Source: Pseudomonas caricapapayae (lineage in GTDB: Bacteria; Pseudomonadota; Gammaproteobacteria; Pseudomonadales; Pseudomonadaceae). Taken from it: a stretch of 55,229 nucleotides of DNA. This document shows positions 25,323 to 34,549 of this stretch, piece after piece (the first letter of the stretch is position 1; every line of letters starts with the position of its first letter). The notes below the pieces were generated by a model, which saw nothing but the letters and a program-made list of their open reading frames with translations, had not been told where the DNA came from and ran no database searches. Location: NCBI RefSeq assembly GCF_001400735.1, contig NZ_LJPW01000190.1:1-55229 (forward strand), in the 5' to 3' direction. Both the position numbers and the translations under genes were made by a program.

Positions 25323-27944
25323 CTAGCGTTGTTCTACAACGCTCTCTGGCGCTGCTTCGAGGTGATTACTTTCACTGCCTTGGCTTTCTTCATTGATCTC
25401 GCCATTCTCACTCGCCTCGTCGTTCCCGTCGAACCTAAACCTTTTTGGCACAGGCGCCTGGTCGTCTTCTACAGGGGAATAGAAGCCTTTGCTGATCTTT
25501 TTCGTGTAGCCTTTCGAGTAGAAAGTACCCATCGCGTTAGCGAAAATCTTTCTCCACTCGACTGAAGAAATGAATGTCAGTCTGTTGAACCGACCATGGA
25601 TTTCATCCGCGAGTGCATTCACGTCCATGACCGCTTTGGGTTTGAAAGTGGCAATTCTTACCTGAGCGAAAATAAACGCAATCAAATAGAATCTTCGCCC
25701 TTCGGGTAGTTGGACTTTGAGTACATTTGAGCGCATCTTGTTTTGTTCCGCACGGAATAGCGAGGCGGCTGCGGCAATGTTCAATGACAGGTTCGGTTGC
25801 AGCTCACGAATACGATCTTTAGACAGCTCACCGGACACCACTCCATCCATCAAGAGGACTTCATCTATGATGGATTTGTCTGGATAGGGCGTTCTGTCTG
25901 CCTCTGTTTCACACAGCTTACATATAGTTTTGACGGTCTCAGTGTGTGGTGTTAGGTCGCTACACTTTTTGCATGCATAGAATATTAATCTCTGCGAAGA
26001 GTACGAGTCCGGGGAGTCAGCAGAATCTGGCGATGACGGATTGATCTTGGCCAAATGGAAACTATAAGTTGAGTTTTTCGGCCAAAAAAATATGGGCTGA
26101 GGTAGCTTGTGCGCCAGATAAGCGATCCACATTTTCACCAGTGACTGATCTTCGTCTGCTTCTATCAGCCAGGCTCGCCAAGATTCGGCCGAGGAAATGT
26201 TAAGGCTAGCGAGATTTAGCGGTGTTCTTTTTGTGGAGCGAGCTACTATGTTATCGATACGCAGCTTGTTTTTTTCATCCTGCAAGGTCGCTTGGTGGTT
26301 GGGGAGGCTCTTAAGTCTGGACCTAAATGCTTCCTTTCCTGACCAGGTACGACTAGCAGCATTGTAAATAGCTATACATTTTGAAGTTGCCCGAGAGTAC
26401 GCGCTAAATAGCTCAGCGGTATCGAGCAGCTCCGCGCCAAGGATCAAAATGACAGGTGCCTCCAATCCCCGAAATTTCGCAATCGTTTCGCAACGTGGAC
26501 ACTCTTTTATCAAGTAGTCGATGTATTGTCTTGATATAAATCTGGCGATCAAAATTACGATATCTTCAGGTAAAACTCCGCTGTCAATGAGTTTTTGTCT
26601 AATATCAGAAGCTTCCTTGCATGGATTTGCGCTAATTATTTCTACGGCTGTCTCATACTCCAATGTCCTTGGGGTCGAATGTTGAAGTTTAGGGGGCATG
26701 ACCTCTTCGAGTATGCTTGTGACGGCCTTTGGCATTCGCAGGATGATGGTTAGTGGAAATGGATCTACGCCAAGCAGCTCGGTAAGGCCCTTAAGGGAGA
26801 TATTCCCGCGTTCGTACGGGAATACCTGCGTTTCGTCGCAGAAGAACGCTTTGGGCTTGTTATGGAACCAGCTGATTAGAGTTTCGCACCAAGAGGGGGT
26901 GAGCGCTTGGGACTCGTCGACAAGCAAGGCGCTGTAATCGGCTATGCGCCCTTGATCAATGGCGTCTTTCAGATCGAGTGCGCATTGTTGCCTGTACCAC
27001 TCATCCTCCTTTCCTGCTTCACTTGCGCGGCCCAGGGCGTTGCGCGCCTGCCCACATAGGCCGTGCCAGGTCACCACTTCGCAGTTTTTCGAGTCAGCGA
27101 GCTGGGTGCGGACGTACTCCGTGAGCTTGTTGTTGAACGAGACCACCAGCACTTTCTTTTTCTGAGCGGCCAGTCTCCTAGCGGTTTCGATCACGATCAG
27201 CGTTTTGCCGGTTCCTGGCCATCCGGTCACAAGCGAGGTCTTGTTCTTTAGTACCCTCGTGACTATCGTGTTCTGTTCCGCTGTCAGTTGGAGCCAGAGC
27301 TTGTTGTCGAAGAAGATGCGACTGGCCCAGCCACGCCTGCCGTCGATTTCTGGGGTGAGAAATTCAACGACGCGAGCGACGCGGGCTTCGCCTAAGTCGA
27401 AATTTCCCAAGGTGGTTTTCCAGTAGTCCATCAATTTGACGACACGTTGCGTAACGTTCGGCATCTCTCGATAGTCGATGTAGAGCGGCTGTGGGGGAGT
27501 GGAAGTCGTGTCGTACATTCCTGGCGTGGTCGCCTTCCCTGCAAAATCGGATTCGGGAAAAATAAATCCGTAGCCGATCCGGAACCGAAGTGATGGATCG
27601 GCCCCCAACCACCTGGCGATTCCGTGGGCGTTGTTGCGGGTCTGGCCGATGGGGTCGATGGTGTAATGCTTGTGGAGGTGGACAAACCGGTTGTTCCTAA
27701 CGCCGTATTCGCCGCTCTTCACTTCAAGCACGAGCAGCCCTTTTTCCGGATGGACGATCAAAAAATCGATCTCTCCGGTCGGCTTTGCTTGAGGGTCAAC
27801 CTTGTTCACTGCGGAGCAGAGCCAAGGAAGGCTATGGATGACAACGTAGTCGTCCGGTAGCTCCGTCTTGAAGCTGGTGTAGAGATCTCGTTCACCCTTG
27901 CTGTTAGTGTCGCAAGGTCTGCGTTCAGGAATCATCCTTGCCAT
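25323..27944 (-). CDS. NERD-nuclease / superfamily I helicase fusion
   Basis: An 873-residue protein. The N-terminal NERD domain (about 15-130) has the PD-(D/E)xK-like core GEIDFLIVHPEKGLLVLEVKSG (here in parts): Glu58, Asp60, Glu74, Lys76. A helicase follows with Walker A GWPGTGKT (241-248) and Walker B LLVDESQA (340-347), then SF1-like motifs such as KFRGLEAPVILILG and AYSRATSKC. Near residue 690 a C-x2-C...TPH...C-x2-C cluster looks like a zinc module. The C-terminal tail is acidic and disordered. The gene looks AT-richer than the core genes. It is related to the frameshifted gene at 30801. Probable role: DNA processing in defence; not proven. Confidence 0.82.
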   Translation of the reverse strand: MARMIPERRPCDTNSKGERDLYTSFKTELPDDYVVIHSLPWLCSAVNKVDPQAKPTGEIDFLIVHPEKGLLVLEVKSGEYGVRNNRFVHLHKHYTIDPIGQTRNNAHGIARWLGADPSLRFRIGYGFIFPESDFAGKATTPGMYDTTSTPPQPLYIDYREMPNVTQRVVKLMDYWKTTLGNFDLGEARVARVVEFLTPEIDGRRGWASRIFFDNKLWLQLTAEQNTIVTRVLKNKTSLVTGWPGTGKTLIVIETARRLAAQKKKVLVVSFNNKLTEYVRTQLADSKNCEVVTWHGLCGQARNALGRASEAGKEDEWYRQQCALDLKDAIDQGRIADYSALLVDESQALTPSWCETLISWFHNKPKAFFCDETQVFPYERGNISLKGLTELLGVDPFPLTIILRMPKAVTSILEEVMPPKLQHSTPRTLEYETAVEIISANPCKEASDIRQKLIDSGVLPEDIVILIARFISRQYIDYLIKECPRCETIAKFRGLEAPVILILGAELLDTAELFSAYSRATSKCIAIYNAASRTWSGKEAFRSRLKSLPNHQATLQDEKNKLRIDNIVARSTKRTPLNLASLNISSAESWRAWLIEADEDQSLVKMWIAYLAHKLPQPIFFWPKNSTYSFHLAKINPSSPDSADSPDSYSSQRLIFYACKKCSDLTPHTETVKTICKLCETEADRTPYPDKSIIDEVLLMDGVVSGELSKDRIRELQPNLSLNIAAAASLFRAEQNKMRSNVLKVQLPEGRRFYLIAFIFAQVRIATFKPKAVMDVNALADEIHGRFNRLTFISSVEWRKIFANAMGTFYSKGYTKKISKGFYSPVEDDQAPVPKRFRFDGNDEASENGEINEESQGSESNHLEAAPESVVEQR

Positions 27945-28035
27945 CGATGCAGCGCCTTCTACTGATTTTACTCAATACCGCAGGTGGGCCTGAGGCGCGT
28001 GAGGTCCTCGGGCAGTCCGGGATTGGATAGGGTAA

Positions 28036-28713
28036 TTAGGGTTGCTCGCGAACCTGCATCCAGTCGAAAAAATCTTCGGATGCAAAGCCGACGCTGCAGT
28101 TGGCGTCGAACTGCTCGTTGATTCTGATGAGAGTCATCCGCTTAGCTTCTTGTGGTGAGGTCGGGAAGAAAGCTCCACCAGGTTCGCTGTGCATGAAGAA
28201 ATCGCCGAGCTTCGCTCCGCAGTTTTCGCAGTGATTCATCAGGTAACGGCTGTCTGCCGTTTTGCTGTAGGCCTGCTTGAACTTGTTGGTGAAGTGATGG
28301 ATCTGCTTCGTGACCAAGGGGGAAAGGCTGTCGACGTTGGAGACCGTTCCGCGATACCCATGGCACTTCCATTCGCCGAGGTTGCTTGTGAGCGCAAAAT
28401 CTTCGTCCTCATCCTCGTAGTATTCGAATTCTTCGTGTTGCTCGGGCAGCTTGAATGAGAACACGCGGGTCAAATTGGAGCAGCCCCAGCAGTCGGACAC
28501 CGACTCCATGACGTAGTAGTAAGGCGCTCTCACGCAAAATTCTGGTCCATGCTCCAGGTCCGCGTGCTCTGTTGCCGGCAGCCATTGAGCCAAGGGGCCG
28601 ATGCCGACACCCTCGGGGATGTAACAAGTCTTCAGGCTCGGGTCCCACTTGGCACCGAGTGATTTTGCTTCATCTTTCTCTGCGAAGGGGACTTTCAGAT
28701 CAATCCTTGCCAT
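28036..28713 (-). CDS. DUF5710-domain protein with zinc-like cysteines
   Basis: A 225-residue protein. The N-terminus (VPFAEKDEAKSLGAKWDPSLK then YIPEG, residues 9-35) is the DUF5710 fold found on plasmid primases and helicases, probably nucleic-acid binding. Two Cys pairs (CWGC near 75 and CENCG near 163) suggest one bound zinc. An acidic stretch EYYEDEDED lies between them. It has the same strand as, and lies upstream of, the NERD-helicase gene (91-bp gap), so it could be transcribed with it. Function unknown. Confidence 0.7.
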   Translation of the reverse strand: MARIDLKVPFAEKDEAKSLGAKWDPSLKTCYIPEGVGIGPLAQWLPATEHADLEHGPEFCVRAPYYYVMESVSDCWGCSNLTRVFSFKLPEQHEEFEYYEDEDEDFALTSNLGEWKCHGYRGTVSNVDSLSPLVTKQIHHFTNKFKQAYSKTADSRYLMNHCENCGAKLGDFFMHSEPGGAFFPTSPQEAKRMTLIRINEQFDANCSVGFASEDFFDWMQVREQP

Positions 28714-29014
28714 TTCTGTATCCGTACGTATTGGTCATCAGTAAGCGCAGGATCCCATGCTAGAGCCTTCTGGCCTTGTTGGGGACCCCAGAATTCTAGA
28801 AAACGAGCGACAAAGCAGGCTGATGGAGGGATGTGCTGCAATAGCCCTCTGGTATGTCTTGGTCAGAGGCTGATCCATAACTGCGCTCGATGGTTAGGTC
28901 TTCAATCAGGCTGTACGCGTAGCCCGCTACGCGGAAAGTCGCCAGGCCAGTGTGGGAGGAGTGGGGTCCTCTCAGGGGCAGACCACCTTGCGAATGGCCC
29001 CAACCCTGTTTTGC
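28714..29014. other. 301-bp intergenic region, no gene seen
   Basis: Between two minus-strand genes. Likely holds the promoter of the DUF5710 and NERD-helicase genes, but I saw no convincing signal, hairpin or small ORF. Confidence 0.4.
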
Positions 29015-29659
29015 TTACCAAGAACCGACTACTGACACATCCTTGAGCTTCACGGTGGTCATCTGGCCTTTTTCATCACCCACCGTGATGGTCAGGGGGA
29101 TTGTTTTCGGGGGGCGCCTGTACCAGTCACAGCATCCCTTTATCACGTCGCCGAGAAATCGGCTTTCCAGAACTTTCCGCCCAAGGTTGTCGGTCAGCAC
29201 TGGATTCGGATCAAAGAAAAAATCACCAGCCTGTTCGAGCTGCATGGGGAATGGATTCATGGTGTCGAATTTTCGCTGAAAGGACTTGGCTGGTGGGGTG
29301 AATGCGTGGTGAGAAGATTTAGCCGTCTCAGGAAAAATCGGGCTCATAAAGTCGATTAGACAGCCGTCGCACGCAACCATCGCGTGGAAGGCGCTGGGGC
29401 TGCTATGGGCTTCGCCATCTTCAATTGTTGCGAAGCACATGACCTTCGAGTCTTCGACATCTGTCATCAGACACATTGCGCCCGCGAGGGGGTGAGCCTC
29501 CCTCCTATAGTGCTGACGGAGAATTGCAGCGCCCGCCATGCTGAAGTACCAGCAGGCGTGAGCAGTGTCGGCCTGACACGAGTCCAGCACGCTGCGGATG
29601 ACACGATGAATCCGCAAATAGTCGAGGAGCGTTATTAGCTCAGGCGATTTCTTGCTCAT
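29015..29659 (-). CDS. DUF2026-like protein, papain-like residue order
   Basis: A 214-residue protein. The ATG at 29659 follows AAAAGGA; a TTG at 29674 is less likely. A Cys in HACWYFSMAGAAIL (about residue 36), a His in SAFHAMVACDGCLIDF (about 101) and an Asp ten residues later follow the Cys-His-Asp order of papain/transglutaminase-like folds, as proposed for DUF2026. The family name is from memory of its style and is tentative. No signal peptide. It sits between the Abi-like and DUF5710 genes on the same strand. Confidence 0.6.
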   Translation of the reverse strand: MSKKSPELITLLDYLRIHRVIRSVLDSCQADTAHACWYFSMAGAAILRQHYRREAHPLAGAMCLMTDVEDSKVMCFATIEDGEAHSSPSAFHAMVACDGCLIDFMSPIFPETAKSSHHAFTPPAKSFQRKFDTMNPFPMQLEQAGDFFFDPNPVLTDNLGRKVLESRFLGDVIKGCCDWYRRPPKTIPLTITVGDEKGQMTTVKLKDVSVVGSW

Positions 29660-29715
29660 GGTTGTCCTTTTCAATGAGGGTGGCCCGGTCCTCCGGCTTC
29701 CACCGGTGCACAGAA

Positions 29716-30477
29716 TCAGTGTCCAAGCTTGTTGTTCAGGTAATGAAAAAGCGTTCTGACCGCATTGACGAACAGGAAGGCTTCTGGCGCCTCAATGAGG
29801 TGTTCGTTTGGATGAGCGACGCTTCCGTGGTTGCGGACGGTGTTCAGTGCATCCAGAACAGAGGCGAATGACTGAAGTACTTTGGCAACATCTGTCGTAT
29901 AAGCACCCAAATTAGTCAATGCCGGGTGATTAGTGCGGAGTGCTTTGAAAGCCTGGGTCAGGGTTGCATCGGGGGGAATTGCAATGCTGGCCGCTGCACA
30001 TTCGGCCTTCAGGTAGCCGTGCATTGCGGTATGGAGGCGATCCACGGCGCTCTGTGCACCATTCGTCTCGATGAGTTGATCAGCGTCCGTAAGCGCCCGC
30101 CGTACAACCTCAGAAGCTCTTAACGAGGGCGCAACTGCTCGGACGTGACCGACGCTGATTCCTAATTGATGGAGATGGCTCGGCACGGATATTTCTAAAA
30201 GGGGCAGTACCTTCGGATGCTCAATCAGTAGCGCCAGTGCCTGGCCGTTGTGATGCTGTAAACGGGTGATCACTTCAAACACGCAGTCAGTGTAATCCGG
30301 GTCTCCCCAGTCGAGGCTCCGCAAAAGCCGCTTGTGGCCGGTGATGTAGGCGTGCAGGCCTGTGAGGTACCCAACCTCATTCCAATCGGATTTGGAGAAC
30401 GTCTCGGTGATCGCTCGCTGTACGGCGACGATCAGGGGGCCATTCCAAGATGGGTCATGGAGCAAATACTCATTCAT
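29716..30477 (-). CDS. Abortive-infection (Abi_C) family protein
   Basis: A 253-residue protein. The C-terminal 60 residues match the Abi_C domain: a helical LDALNTVRNHGSVAHP block with R215-x6-H222 (the HEPN-like RNase motif), then EAPEAFLFVNAVRTLFHYL. The N-terminal 150 residues are helical and unassigned. The ATG at 30477 has AAGGA upstream; the longer frame to 30519 is not supported. Abi_C proteins are linked to phage defence by abortive infection, usually as RNases. It is the most upstream gene of the minus-strand group and diverges from the second NERD-helicase gene. Confidence 0.78.
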   Translation of the reverse strand: MNEYLLHDPSWNGPLIVAVQRAITETFSKSDWNEVGYLTGLHAYITGHKRLLRSLDWGDPDYTDCVFEVITRLQHHNGQALALLIEHPKVLPLLEISVPSHLHQLGISVGHVRAVAPSLRASEVVRRALTDADQLIETNGAQSAVDRLHTAMHGYLKAECAAASIAIPPDATLTQAFKALRTNHPALTNLGAYTTDVAKVLQSFASVLDALNTVRNHGSVAHPNEHLIEAPEAFLFVNAVRTLFHYLNNKLGH

Positions 30478-30800
30478 ACGAAAATCCTTTTCACTATGTC
30501 CGCAGTGCTGTGGGGCCACTGACCGAAAGCCTGCGATTGGTGCAGGCTCGATTTCTCCACCTGTTCCAGCCTTGATAGTGACTCATCGATTTGCAAGCAG
30601 TCGCCAACGTGCTCGGTAGCGAATCCAGTTCCCGAACGATGAACTCCAAGGTGGGTAGGGTACAACGTGACTATCGATTCCGTTATTTCCGCCCGGTCTG
30701 GTCTGATCGGAGCGGTACCATTGATAGGTTGGTGGATGAGAGGACACGGGTGCACCCAGTGCCTTACTATGCCCCAACTGACATAGCGTTTCTTCCATAA
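30478..30800. other. 323-bp divergent promoter region
   Basis: Separates the Abi-like gene (minus) from the second NERD-helicase gene (plus). Short ORFs are open on both strands but lack RBS and known features. Expected to hold the two divergent promoters; none was picked with confidence. Confidence 0.4.
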
Positions 30801-33177
30801 ATGGCCAAATTCTTTCCAGCACTCGATCATGCGGAATTCCGCAGCAAAGGCGAATTTACGCTTTTTCAGGAACTAGCGGCACTTGACGATGGGTTTGTCG
30901 TCATCCATTCGCTACCTTGGCTACGCGGCCGGACAAAGCGGGTGTACTCGCAGGATCTGCAGGACTACCTGCGAGTTTCCTTAGAGAGAAGGCACTTGTC
31001 TGGCGAGGTGGACTTCGTAATCTTACATGCGGAGCTGGGTATGCTTTGCATAGAGACGAAGTCAGGTTTGTATCAGCCGTCGGGCGTTCGATTCATTCAC
31101 GAACGTGACGGTTATGAAATGGATCCTCTGAATCAGGTCAAGGACAACGCTTTCGTCCTCGTCGATATGTTGCAATCGTGGCAGATGAAGTGCCCAGTCG
31201 GTTATGCAGTGCATTTTCCAGACTTCGATCTGGAAAGCTCGCAAATCGCCAGTGCATACGTGCCGCTCGACCGGCAGTTGCCCGACGGTATTCTAATCCT
31301 CCAAAAGCACCGTCAGGAAATGCCTTCGCATCATGCAATTGATGGCGCACTGGAAGTCCGCACTGAACTACGACATCAAGGATAATTTCAGCCATGAAAT
31401 CAAACAATTTCTCGACTCCGTCTGGCCGCGGGAATTACGGGAAGGGGCTCTTGGCCGGAAAATCGTTGCGGACAGCGAGTTGTGGCTTCAATTAGACAAA
31501 AAGCAGGCGAATCAGGTGGCATTGTGCGTCGACTCTGATCAAAGGTTGATCGCGGGGTTTTCGGGCAGCGGCAAGACGTTGATAGCGCGTTCTCTTGCTG
31601 AGCAGTTTGTCGCTCGGGACCTCAAGGTACTGTTCCTTCTGAAGAACCGCCAGATTACGCATAAGGTGGCCGCTCAATTGAGCCAGTTTGGCCGGGCGGT
31701 GACTGTTCAAACCTTTCATTCCTACTGCGAGTCCCAGGGCAAGCGAAACAGGGAAAACAGCTCCGGCGAGCCCAACTATGACGAGCATCACCTAGCCCTG
31801 CATGGATCGGTAGATCAACAGTATGCGGCGTTGATCGTCGATGAGGCCCAGGCGCTCAATGAGGCCGATCACTTGGCGCTGCGCGACCATTTCGCCAACG
31901 CACGCAAGTTCGTTTTTGCTGATGAGCTCCAGGTCCTACCCGGGATCGAAAAAGGCAGCTCCTATCGATTTCTGGAGGATACCTATGGCGAGCGATTCTT
32001 CTATTTGGCAACGGTCTACCGGAATCCCGGAGGCATCACTCAGACGATGATGGAGATGCTACCGCCACGACATGAGGTGAATTGCCCTCGGCCGATCTCC
32101 GTGGAGGACTTGTCCAGAAGCATTAGCTGGGATGTCTCTAAGACAATCCAGACCATGATGGCGAGCCTTGCTAAATCAGGTGTGATGAACGAGGACTTGA
32201 TCGTGCTAAGTCAGTTCTTCTCGTCGCTTGAGGAGATCAAAGTTCCACGCTCCACGATCTCGGCGTATCGCGGTATGGAGGCGCCAGTCGTCATCGTCGT
32301 AGCAGGCTTCGAAATGGATGACATCACGTTGGCTTGCGCTCTCGGGCGAGCTACCACTCGTGCCTATATCATCGTACCTATCGAACTGCTTGTGGGTCAG
32401 AGCAGCGTAAAATCAGATTTCCTGCGCAAAGGCTTGGAGAATATTGATCGTAAATCAGTGCTCGATCAGGATGCCCTTGCTCCGGCCCCACGATTTATCG
32501 TAAACAGAATGCGAAAATACGCCGACTTGTACGGAAGACACGAAATCTTCGGCGAAGGATTTGTTTACGCAAGCCGATGGAGGCGGTGGGTATATGAAGG
32601 CGGCTCCAGGTGGAGCAATCGCGGAGTTCAGCTTTGGGGCTGGTGGATATCGCTATCGACAGGTCTTCCCATAGCTGGAATCGACGTTGTGCGTAATGAA
32701 CTGACAGAGGGCTATCTCAAGCCCTGCACCGAATGCAATACGATGACACCGCATAACATGTACGGCGCATGTCTGACTTGCCTCGCGGAGCCATTGGACG
32801 AGGCCAAGGTTTTTGAGGTCGCCCAGCAGGCGGTTGAATTGGGTACTGCGCGATCAATGAGGCGCGGGCAGTCTTTAATCAAGGTGGCCGCGCTGGTCGG
32901 CAATTTTCAATTTCCGCGCTCTAATGACCCAGTGCATGGGATCAGCGAAGTCCCTGTCCTATTCCTCGCCACTACGATCGTCGAGTTTCGGATGCGCAAT
33001 GATGCGACCGTTGCCACCAAATCCGAGGTAGTGCAATGGTTGCGGGATGGGTTGGTAACCAGTGACCTAGATGACTCCATCGAGAGCCCTGCGGGCCGCG
33101 CGATAGGCAGTCTCTGTGGGCAGAAGCTCATGGTGAAGATTGAGGCCGGAAAGTACCGGCTTACCGATTCTCAATAG
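30801..33177 (+). pseudogene. NERD-nuclease / helicase gene with a frameshift
   Basis: The first frame, 30801-31385, encodes a NERD domain (VVIHSLPWL, then GEVDFVILHAELGMLCIETKSG in parts: Glu69, Asp71, Glu85, Lys87). The second frame, 31333-33177, encodes the helicase: Walker A GFSGSGKT, Walker B LIVDEAQA, AYRGMEAPVVIVV, and a C-x2-C...TPH...C-x2-C module. The order matches the 873-residue protein at 25323 domain by domain. EMP in the first frame and QLMAHWK in the second align to one stretch of that paralogue, placing a one-base gain near 31325-31340. Either the gene is broken or a sequencing error is present; both halves are otherwise intact. Confidence 0.8.
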
Positions 33178-33218
33178 CCTCGTAAAGGTGGTGGCATCCT
33201 TTTCAAACCATCCAAAGC

Positions 33219-33239
33219 ATGCCCTCAAATATGCCCCCA
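33219..33239. repeat. Short direct repeats, possible att/integrase arm site
   Basis: ATGCCCTCA (33219-33227) and ATGCCCCCA (33231-33239) are repeated with a 12-bp period in the gap between the accessory island and the LysR gene. Such TGGGGGCAT-type repeats often flank integrases of Pseudomonas islands. No integrase or tRNA is present here, so this is a weak hint of an island edge. Confidence 0.3.
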
Positions 33240-33324
33240 ATGTAGCAATCCACTGGAAGTGAATGGATCTCCATGGCCTATGAAAAGCCAAAAATGATCA
33301 GATAAACAGCCCGCCCAGCGAAAC

Positions 33325-34239
33325 CTAAAGACTCTCAGGATCCCCAAAAAACATCTGGATCCGCGACCTCAACCAACGCTCCCCCGGGTCATTGTCCTGA
33401 GCCCCGCGCCAGGCCATGTGCAGCTCGAACGTGCGGGTTTCAATCGGCAGGTCTTCAGAGCGAACGCCTCCGGCTGCCGTCAGTACCTGCGCAGCATAGT
33501 CAGGCACGGTGGCGATGATGTCGGTGCCGGTCAGCAGCGTGGCCAGGCCGTTGAACTGTGGCACGGCGAGGACGACGTGGCGTTTGCGGTCCAGTTTTTC
33601 CAGGTGTTCGTCAATGAACCCGCTCAGGTCGCCGGCGAAGGAAACCAGCGCGTGCGGGCGTGCACAGAAGTCGTCCAGGCTGAGCGGGCCGGGTATCGAG
33701 TCGGCCCGCAACAGTTGCGGCTTGCTCCTGCGTAGTATCTTGCGCTTGGCGTTCGCGGGCAGGTCCTGAGTGTAGCTGACACCCACCGAAATCTCACCCG
33801 AGGCCAGTAATGGTGGCATGAGGATGTAATTGACCCGTCTCACCACTAGCACAATCCCCGGTGCTTCGGATCGTAACCGTTTGAGCAGGGTCGGCAGCAA
33901 GGCAAACTCGACGTCGTCCGAAAGGCCGATGCGAAACACCGAGGTGCTGGTGGCCGGGTCGAACTCTGAAGCACGGCTGACCGCTGTCGAGATGGAGTCG
34001 AGTGCCGGGGAGAGCAGGGCGAAGATTTCCGTGGCCCGGGCCGTGGGCTCCATGCTGCGACCGGTACGCACGAACAGCGGGTCATCGAACAGGCCGCGCA
34101 GTCGCGACAGCGCGGCGCTGATTGCCGGCTGACCCAAAAACAGCTTTTCCGCTGCACGTGTAACGCTGCGCTCATGCATCAGGGTCTCGAAAACGATGAG
34201 CAGATTGAGGTCGACGCGACGCAGGTCGTTACGATTCAT
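33325..34239 (-). CDS. LysR-family regulator
   Basis: A 304-residue LTTR of the NodD/LinR-like branch. The HTH at about 9-66 contains LNLLIVFETLMHERSVTRAAEKL and QPAISAALSRLRGLFDDPLF. The effector domain is complete. It diverges from the MDR oxidoreductase gene at 34550 across a 310-bp gap holding an LTTR-like inverted repeat at 34470-34489. Probably regulates that gene and itself. Confidence 0.92.
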   Translation of the reverse strand: MNRNDLRRVDLNLLIVFETLMHERSVTRAAEKLFLGQPAISAALSRLRGLFDDPLFVRTGRSMEPTARATEIFALLSPALDSISTAVSRASEFDPATSTSVFRIGLSDDVEFALLPTLLKRLRSEAPGIVLVVRRVNYILMPPLLASGEISVGVSYTQDLPANAKRKILRRSKPQLLRADSIPGPLSLDDFCARPHALVSFAGDLSGFIDEHLEKLDRKRHVVLAVPQFNGLATLLTGTDIIATVPDYAAQVLTAAGGVRSEDLPIETRTFELHMAWRGAQDNDPGERWLRSRIQMFFGDPESL

Positions 34240-34469
34240 GCGGAATATCTCGGGCCATTTGTCGGTTGAGGACGTGAGCAGGGTGCGATAGTACGAGCAA
34301 ATGCGGGTCGGGCGCAGGGAAAATTAATGGCAAGGGCACGGAATGTCCACATGGCTTGCAATGTCTCGTCGACATGCGAACAATGGCGGCCATTACGCAT
34401 ACTGGCGTCCAGACGCTGTCTGGCTGCGACATGCAGCTCACAGGACACAATCGATGACAGGCATGTCGA

Positions 34470-34489
34470 CTATCAATAGCCACCGATAG
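34470..34489. promoter_or_regulatory. LysR-type inverted repeat
   Basis: CTATC (34470-34474) and GATAG (34485-34489) form an inverted repeat with a 10-bp spacer, giving the T-N11-A type spacing of LTTR boxes, between the divergent LysR and oxidoreductase genes. Located about 60 bp before the oxidoreductase start. Confidence 0.45.
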
Positions 34490-34549
34490 TGTTCCCGGCA
34501 ATGCCCGGATAAAGTTTGTGGCATCAAGGTTTACCAGGCGAGGTTCTAA

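Noticed and set aside
30591..30800. 70-codon plus-strand ORF in the divergent promoter region
   Set aside because: No RBS, no family resemblance, and it overlaps another equally poor ORF on the minus strand.
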